This document shows, in pieces, positions 5,192 to 10,281 of a DNA stretch of 10,281 bases; within the stretch, counting starts at the first letter, position 1, and the number at the start of each line of letters is the position of its first letter. The position numbers were made by a program, and so were the translations under genes. The stretch is taken from assembly GCA_045534165.1 (NCBI GenBank), contig JAZSJD010000094.1:1-10281 (forward strand), written 5' to 3'. The notes beneath the pieces are model-generated. The model did not search any database and was not told the origin of the DNA. It worked only from the letters and a program-made list of their open reading frames with translations. This DNA comes from SIG575 sp045534165. GTDB lineage: Bacteria; Bacillota; Clostridia; Oscillospirales; Acutalibacteraceae.

Positions 5192-8044
5192 ATGAAAAAG
5201 AAAATATTATCCTGTATGCTTGTTATCAGCCTTGTTCTGTCTTTATTTTCAGGGATTGATATAACATCCATTACTGCTAATGCAGTAGAAATACACAGAT
5301 GGGGCGACTATGAATATTTCATCAGCCATGATAACACAGTTGTTCTTACCTCTTACCTTGGAAAAAGCTTTGAAGTTACAGTTCCGTCTGAAATAGACGG
5401 TATACCCGTTACAAAAATAAACAATTATTGTTTCAGTTCAATTGCTTATACTGATTCAAGCTTTACCGACACAAGAAACCACCCTAACATAAGGACAACA
5501 AAGAGAATTACAAAAGTTACTATACCATCTTCTGTTAAAACAATTGGTGATTGTGCTTTTTATGAAGCTGAATTACTTGTTGATATTACTTTCAGCGAAG
5601 GTCTTGAAGAAATAGGAAAACACGCTTTTGCACGTTGCTATGACCTGAAAGAAGTAAAATTACCTGACAGCCTTAAGAATTTCACGCTTTATGCTTTTGA
5701 AGAAACCTCAATTGAAGAAATTGTTCTCGGACCAAATGTTAAAAATCCTGAAATGAGAGATTTTCAGAAATCTTCTATAAAAAGACTTGTTTTTAATGCA
5801 GACATTCTTGATTTAGGTAAAGTACAGTTAAATTCATTTTCCGTCCTTGAAGAAATTGTCTGCAACGGTAGTTTTGCAGGTGGTGATTTTTCAGACAATA
5901 ATATTAAAAGAATTGTATGTAACGGTGATGTAGTTTATTCTGTGATTGCTTCTATGGCAAGTGACGGATTTTATTTCAACTGCGATTCTGACGGAAACAA
6001 CAAAGTTTTTACATCCACACAGGAAGAAACAGAAAACATTTACCAATCAGGCGATTACAAATATTACCTTAATGAAAAATCAGAGGCGGTTATAACAGAA
6101 TATACAGGCACAGAGGAAGATGTTAAGATTCCATCACAACTTGATGGTCACACAGTAACAAAGCTTGCTCCCCTCTCCTTTTCAAAAGTCAGAAATCACA
6201 ATGCAATAAACAGAAATTCTGTAACAATTCCTGATACTGTTGAAAAAATAGGCACTTACGCATTTGCTTACAACACAAGCCTTAAAAAGATTAAGTTACC
6301 ATCAGAACTTGAAATAATCCCTGCTGAATGTTTTGTCAATTGCAAAGCCTTGGAAAAAATTGAATTTCCTGAAAACATAACAGAAATACATAACATGGCT
6401 TTTATGGATTGTGAAGCTCTGGAAAATTTCAGTTTTCCCAAAAACTTGCAATTACTTGGTGATTATTCGTTCTATAACTGCGAAACCATAACAAATCTGT
6501 CTTTCCCTGAAAGTCTTAAAAAAATCGGCTTATGCGCATTTAAAAACTGTAAAAATCTGAAAAGTGTTGATATGAGCCACATTGAGGAAACAGGCAAATA
6601 TGCTTTTTATTCTTGCAGAAAACTTGATGAAATTAAATTTTCAGAAAAACTGAAAGTCATCGGTTCATGTACTTTCAGCGGTTGCGGTATTGGCGGAACA
6701 ATTGATTTATCAGCAGTTGAAGAATTAGGTGCAGATGCTTTTTCCAGCTGTAAAATCACAACAGTTATACTGAACGACAGCATGACAAGGCTTGAAACAG
6801 GTACATTCCAATTCTGCACAGAACTTAAGGAAATAAACATACCGTCACAGCTTGAATATATCGGTGACTATTGTTTCAGAAGTACAAAAATAGAAACTGC
6901 CATTTTCGGCGATAAGCTGAAAGTTATAGGTGCACTCTCTTTTGAAAACTGCAAAAATCTTAGGGAAATAAAGTTGCCTGACTGTATTGAAAAAATCGGA
7001 AATTTTGCTTTTCAATTCACTTCAATATCAACACTTACAATACCCGAAAACCTTTCTGTTTTAGGATATAGTGCTTTTGGTGACTGCAAGATGCTTGAAG
7101 TTTTATATTTCAACGCAAAGAACTGTACCATTGACAATTATTTAGGTTTTGCAACAGAACTTGACCTTGAAAATCTTATAAACAGTTCTCCCTTTTATGG
7201 TTGCAACATAAAAGAAATTCATCTGGGCGAAGGCATTACCTCAATAGGTGGTACAACAGATGCTTACGGTTCTTTTGAAAACTGTACAGAACTTGAAAGC
7301 ATTATTATTCCCGATACTGTTTCTGAAATTGGTAATGCATCTTTCAAAAACTGCACTTCACTTGAAACTGCCATAATTTCAGACAGCGTAACATCTGTTT
7401 CAGACGATGCCTTTGAGGGTTGCGAAAAACTGACAATTGTTTGTTTTGAAAACTCATATATCCATAAATATGCACAAAACAAGGGAATTGCTGTAAGCAC
7501 GTTCCTTGTTTCTCCTATCCCTAACCAGACTTATACCGGCGAAAAGATTACACCTGAAGTTTCAGTTACTTTCTCAGGCAATACACTTGACAGATATATC
7601 GATTTCGGTGTAACTTACGCAAACAACATTAATGTGGGTGAAGCTGAAGTTACCGTTAAAGGAAAGGGAGATTACAGAAACTTTTCAAACAAAACAAAAT
7701 TCACAATTGTAACAAAAGATATTTCTTCTGCCACCATTGTTTCCATTGAAAACCAGGCTTTTACCGGAAATGAAATTACTCCCGAAATTGTTGTTAAAGA
7801 TTCTTCTGTAATCCTCTGCAAAGATAAAGATTACACTCTTTCCTATTCAAACAACAAAAATGAAGGCACAGCAACAGTTACCGTTACAGGAAAAGGTAAT
7901 TATTCGGGAAGCATTTCTGCTGAATTTCAGATTGTAAACATGAGTGATTCTGAAAGTTTCTTCACAAAAATAATATCTTGGATTAAAACTTTTGTGATAA
8001 AAGTAATTGCATTTTTCGAAAACATAATTTACACTATTTTTTAG
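5192..8044 (+). CDS. Secreted BspA-type leucine-rich-repeat protein with Ig/MBG-like modules
   Basis: A 950-residue surface or secreted protein. Signal peptide 1-31 (three Lys, a hydrophobic core, cleavage after ANA). Residues 38-83 are a beta-rich cap (GDYEYFI...VPSEIDGIPVTKI), followed by LRR_5/BspA-type repeats from 109 to about 265. A second copy of the cap begins at 287 (GDYKYYL...IPSQLDGHTVTKL) and leads into about 17 further repeats (344 to about 765) of some 22-23 residues with the pattern IPxxLxxIGxxAFxxCxxLxx. Two related Ig/MBG-like domains follow (about 772-845 and 845-915; both have YTG or FTG-x-EITPE, then KGKGxY or TGKGNY). The tail (919-950) is hydrophobic and aromatic, without a sorting motif. 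The likely role is binding of glycans, proteins or other cells. ATG 5177 would put five residues ahead of the signal peptide; ATG 5192 has GGTGA 4 bases upstream. Third gene of the sigma operon. Confidence 0.85.
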   Translation: MKKKILSCMLVISLVLSLFSGIDITSITANAVEIHRWGDYEYFISHDNTVVLTSYLGKSFEVTVPSEIDGIPVTKINNYCFSSIAYTDSSFTDTRNHPNIRTTKRITKVTIPSSVKTIGDCAFYEAELLVDITFSEGLEEIGKHAFARCYDLKEVKLPDSLKNFTLYAFEETSIEEIVLGPNVKNPEMRDFQKSSIKRLVFNADILDLGKVQLNSFSVLEEIVCNGSFAGGDFSDNNIKRIVCNGDVVYSVIASMASDGFYFNCDSDGNNKVFTSTQEETENIYQSGDYKYYLNEKSEAVITEYTGTEEDVKIPSQLDGHTVTKLAPLSFSKVRNHNAINRNSVTIPDTVEKIGTYAFAYNTSLKKIKLPSELEIIPAECFVNCKALEKIEFPENITEIHNMAFMDCEALENFSFPKNLQLLGDYSFYNCETITNLSFPESLKKIGLCAFKNCKNLKSVDMSHIEETGKYAFYSCRKLDEIKFSEKLKVIGSCTFSGCGIGGTIDLSAVEELGADAFSSCKITTVILNDSMTRLETGTFQFCTELKEINIPSQLEYIGDYCFRSTKIETAIFGDKLKVIGALSFENCKNLREIKLPDCIEKIGNFAFQFTSISTLTIPENLSVLGYSAFGDCKMLEVLYFNAKNCTIDNYLGFATELDLENLINSSPFYGCNIKEIHLGEGITSIGGTTDAYGSFENCTELESIIIPDTVSEIGNASFKNCTSLETAIISDSVTSVSDDAFEGCEKLTIVCFENSYIHKYAQNKGIAVSTFLVSPIPNQTYTGEKITPEVSVTFSGNTLDRYIDFGVTYANNINVGEAEVTVKGKGDYRNFSNKTKFTIVTKDISSATIVSIENQAFTGNEITPEIVVKDSSVILCKDKDYTLSYSNNKNEGTATVTVTGKGNYSGSISAEFQIVNMSDSESFFTKIISWIKTFVIKVIAFFENIIYTIF
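5303..7497 (+). repeat. LRR repeat arrays with duplicated cap module
   Basis: Coding repeats of about 66-69 bases encode the LRR_5 units. They form two blocks (about 5516-5990 and 6221-7497), each preceded by a similar cap (starting at 5303 and 6050). The repeats are diverged at DNA level, so they reflect old duplication rather than recent slippage. Unit boundaries are regular except around 7110-7290, where two units carry inserts. Confidence 0.75.
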
Positions 8045-8057
8045 GGAGGAATGAAAA

Positions 8058-9584
8058 ATGAAAGGAAAATTTTCAAGAAAAATCATTACTGTTTTAGTTG
8101 TAATATCAGTTGTTTTAAGCTTCACTCTTTTGCCGGTTCATGTTTCAGCCGCAAAAGGTTATCCTCATGAACACACAGCTGTTGACGGAATTTGCACTGA
8201 CTGTGGTATGCCGGAAGAAGTAATATGCTACATTTACAAAGATGAAGCCCGCCTTTGCGATTGGGACAAAGCAAGTTTTTCCCACAAAGAACTTATTGAT
8301 TTTATAATACCTGAAACAGTTGAGGGTATCCCCCTTGTTGAAATAGAAGACGATATTTTTTGGAAAGTAGAACGTATCAAAAATGTTATTATTTCTGAAA
8401 ATATGAAAAGAATCGGAATCGGTGCTTTTTTGCAATGTCCTAACCTTGAAAGTGTTACAATTCCTGCAAGTGTTGAAACAATTGAACTGACTCCTTTTGC
8501 AGGTTGTCCGAAGCTAAAAAAGATAACTGTACATAAAGATAATAAAAATTACTGTTCAGATGAAAACGGTGTTCTTTACAACAAAGATAAAACTATTCTT
8601 ATCCAATATCCTTGCGGAAACGAAGATACTTCATACGTTATACCTTCAGGTGTTGAGAGAGTTGAATATGGTTCATTTATAATGGCAAACAACCTGAGAT
8701 ATATTGTTTTTTCTGATACTGTTGAATATTTGGGTCACCGACTTTTCACTATGGCTGAAAATCTCGAAGCGATTTATATTCCAAAATCAGTTACGAGTTT
8801 TGGTATTGAAGCAATTCTGTGGACTGATAATTTTTCTCATATAATGTATGAGGGTACGGAAGAAGAATGGAATTCTATCGAAAATATAGAAGGACAAGCT
8901 CCTGAAAACACAATAATTCATTACCGGGTTTCGGCTGATGATTTCTTCCTTAAAAACGAAGTGAAAGCAACCTGCACAGAAAAAGGTTATTCAGGCGACT
9001 GGTACTGCAATGAATGTGAAGCAATTATACAAAAAGGTTCTGAAACTGAACTAATAGGACATTCATATGAGATTTTACAAGAGGGAGATAAAATAGCAGC
9101 ACAATGCACTCAATGCGATGACAGTTACGAAACACCTGTTTCTGAAGAAAATACTGTTGAAATAAATATTTCAAGTTATTCTGATGATGATGTGAAAATA
9201 GTTTTTGAAAACAAAGACAAAAGCGGTGATTCATATTCAACGGTAGCTTCAAATAATTCAGGAATATATTCTGTTCACGGCATCAACAAGGGTGATTACA
9301 CTGCTAAACTTTCAAAACCAGACCACGTTACACGAAAGTATGATATAACAATAGGAGAAGACAATCCTGATTTGAATTTTAAACTTAATCTTATCGGTGA
9401 TGTCAACGGTGATGGCAGTATTTCTGTTATTGATTATACAAACACTTTAAAACACGTTAAGAAAACAGCTATGCTCAACGGTTATGAATTTGATTGTGCA
9501 GATGTAAACGGTGACGAAAAAATTTCAATTGTTGATTACACGCGTATACTCAAACATGTTAAGAAAACAGATATGCTCTGGTAA
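8058..9584 (+). CDS. Secreted LRR protein with C-terminal type I dockerin
   Basis: A 508-residue exported protein: signal peptide 1-32 (cleavage near VSA-AK), a short Cys segment with C46-T-D-C49, a cap and BspA-type LRR units (about 78-290, ending in the YEGTEEEWNSI motif common in these proteins), a Cys-bearing module with C306, C317-N-E-C320 and C350-T-Q-C353 (about 295-358), a beta-sandwich-like segment (366-444), and a type I dockerin (446-508). The dockerin has two calcium loops, D448-N450-D452...D459 and D482-N484-D486...D493, each followed by a near-identical LKHVKKT helix; the second loop has Glu (DE) where Gly is usual. The dockerin should plug the protein into a cohesin-bearing scaffold on the cell surface. 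No catalytic domain is seen, so it may be a binding or structural subunit. GGGAGG lies upstream of ATG 8058, 13 bp after the previous gene; last gene of the operon. Confidence 0.88.
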   Translation: MKGKFSRKIITVLVVISVVLSFTLLPVHVSAAKGYPHEHTAVDGICTDCGMPEEVICYIYKDEARLCDWDKASFSHKELIDFIIPETVEGIPLVEIEDDIFWKVERIKNVIISENMKRIGIGAFLQCPNLESVTIPASVETIELTPFAGCPKLKKITVHKDNKNYCSDENGVLYNKDKTILIQYPCGNEDTSYVIPSGVERVEYGSFIMANNLRYIVFSDTVEYLGHRLFTMAENLEAIYIPKSVTSFGIEAILWTDNFSHIMYEGTEEEWNSIENIEGQAPENTIIHYRVSADDFFLKNEVKATCTEKGYSGDWYCNECEAIIQKGSETELIGHSYEILQEGDKIAAQCTQCDDSYETPVSEENTVEINISSYSDDDVKIVFENKDKSGDSYSTVASNNSGIYSVHGINKGDYTAKLSKPDHVTRKYDITIGEDNPDLNFKLNLIGDVNGDGSISVIDYTNTLKHVKKTAMLNGYEFDCADVNGDEKISIVDYTRILKHVKKTDMLW

Positions 9585-9587
9585 ATT

Positions 9588-9615
9588 AAAAGCCATTGGG
9601 AAACCAATGGCTTTT
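9588..9615 (+). terminator. Rho-independent terminator closing the sigma-LRR operon
   Basis: A perfect 12-bp stem (9588-9599 with 9604-9615) with a GAAA loop ends in TTTT and starts 3 bases after the stop codon of the dockerin gene. It lies directly before the promoter at 9620, so the downstream gene is a separate unit. Confidence 0.88.
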
Positions 9616-9619
9616 CTGA

Positions 9620-9648
9620 TTGAAAAAACAAATGATTTATGATATAAT
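9620..9648 (+). promoter_or_regulatory. Sigma-A promoter with extended -10 for the GH36-like gene
   Basis: TTGAAA at 9620-9625 and TATAAT at 9643-9648 are 17 bases apart, with TG at 9640-9641 forming an extended -10 (TGnTATAAT). The start would be near 9655, leaving a leader of about 25 bases with AAAAGGAG at 9664-9671. Confidence 0.82.
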
Positions 9649-9680
9649 ATCTGCATACTTTCCAAAAGGAGCAGATGAAA

Positions 9681-10281
9681 ATGAAAGAAATTCTTGTTAC
9701 CATACTTTATTTCATTTCAAGTTTTTTTACATTGCTTGTAACTGATATTGACAGCATCCCTGCAATACCTTATAACAGAGCTGTTAATTTTGAAAACATT
9801 TCTGCTGACGAAATTCCGCTTTCAGAAGAAGAAAAAGAGTCCTGCCGTGAATGGTTTGATGAAAACATTCTTCTGAAAAATGGTGTTAAAGAATTACCTT
9901 TTAACTTTAAAGTCGGTACAACTTCACTTAACAAAAGTTTAGATGAGTGGGACATTGATGTTTCTGAAGAAAGTGAAGTTTATTCCGGCGGTAAAACATC
10001 TTACACAACATTCAAAAGCAAAACTGACGGACTTAAAGTAACTGTCGAAGCCACAATTTATGAAGAAAACGCAACTTGCGAATGGACTGTTTTCATTAAG
10101 AATGAGGCAGATGAAAACTCAAAGGTAATAAATAATTTCTACGCACTTGACACAACTTTTCAAACAGAAGAAACAACAGTTTACTATTCAAAAGGAAGCC
10201 GTGACGAGCCTTACGACTTTGCAATAATGGAAAGCAAACTCAATGCTTTCCCCTTGAACTTTGACAGCATTGAGGGACGTT
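9681..10281 (+). CDS. GH36-like alpha-galactosidase, N-terminal part (cut by window end)
   Basis: The frame is open for 200 codons to the window edge, so the catalytic barrel and stop are not visible. Residues 1-26 form a hydrophobic signal peptide or anchor. The rest resembles the N-terminal beta-sandwich of a group of GH36-like alpha-galactosidases (melibiases): PFNFKVG (73-79), the TTFKSKTDGLKVTVEATIY strand pair (109-127), CEWTVFIKN (133-141), YALDTTF (154-160) and YYSKGS (169-174). This recognition comes from the order of family phrases and not from any active-site residue, so other glycoside hydrolases with such a domain are possible. The start is either ATG 9675 or ATG 9681; the latter has a better 9-base distance from AAAAGGAG. 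It has its own promoter and follows a terminator, so it is not part of the sigma operon transcript. Confidence 0.6.
   Translation, partial: MKEILVTILYFISSFFTLLVTDIDSIPAIPYNRAVNFENISADEIPLSEEEKESCREWFDENILLKNGVKELPFNFKVGTTSLNKSLDEWDIDVSEESEVYSGGKTSYTTFKSKTDGLKVTVEATIYEENATCEWTVFIKNEADENSKVINNFYALDTTFQTEETTVYYSKGSRDEPYDFAIMESKLNAFPLNFDSIEGR

Noticed and set aside
5192..5220. Possible lipobox (I-L-S-C at residues 5-8) in the large LRR protein
   Set aside because: The Cys lies before the hydrophobic core, too close to the N-terminus; a normal signal peptidase I site (ANA) is present at residue 31.
5300..7500. Regularly spaced repeats considered as a CRISPR array
   Set aside because: The repeats are diverged, in frame and encode LRR units; there are no identical direct repeats with unique spacers.
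1..10281. Mobile elements, tRNA and rRNA genes
   Set aside because: No transposase or integrase frame, terminal inverted repeats, cloverleaf or rRNA segment could be recognised by eye on either strand.

Overview
The window looks like a chromosomal stretch from a gut or rumen Clostridia-type bacterium (Bacillota), most like Ruminococcus or Oscillospiraceae. The signs are low GC, GGAGG-type ribosome binding sites, near-consensus sigma-A promoters (TTGACA or TTGAAA, 17 bp, TATAAT), BspA-type leucine-rich-repeat surface proteins and a type I dockerin of the kind common in Ruminococcus. This assignment is inference; no rRNA or other phylogenetic marker is present.

Left part (1-1610): a GC-richer block of unclear nature carries a weak minus-strand reading frame that leaves the window at base 1. 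A perfect-consensus promoter then drives a secreted calcineurin-like metallophosphoesterase (362-1426) of the Dcr2/PAP29-like type. Two strong hairpin terminators lie back to back between this gene and the convergent operon.

Minus-strand operon (3351 down to 1614): a NodB-type polysaccharide deacetylase overlaps a sugar formyltransferase-like gene by 26 bp, with its own promoter at 3425-3397 and a 15-bp hairpin terminator at 1563-1521. The pair suggests glycan or amino-sugar tailoring (deacetylation then N-formylation). It is visibly more AT-rich than the phosphoesterase gene.

Plus-strand operon (about 3613-9615): an ECF-type sigma factor, a single-pass membrane protein with a cytosolic N-terminus and an extracytoplasmic Ig-like region (candidate cognate anti-sigma factor), a 950-residue secreted LRR protein with two Ig/MBG-like modules and a hydrophobic C-terminal tail, and a 508-residue secreted LRR protein ending in a type I dockerin. 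Gaps are 1, 15 and 13 bp, and a GAAA-loop terminator closes the unit. This resembles a surface-sensing and surface-display module, analogous in layout to SigI/RsgI systems of cellulolytic clostridia but built from different parts. It is the best candidate here for a poorly described system.

Right end (9620-10281): an independent sigma-A promoter with an extended -10 drives the 5' part of a secreted protein resembling the N-terminal beta-sandwich of GH36-like alpha-galactosidases, cut by the window edge. With the dockerin protein it fits a plant-glycan-degrading, surface-oriented lifestyle.
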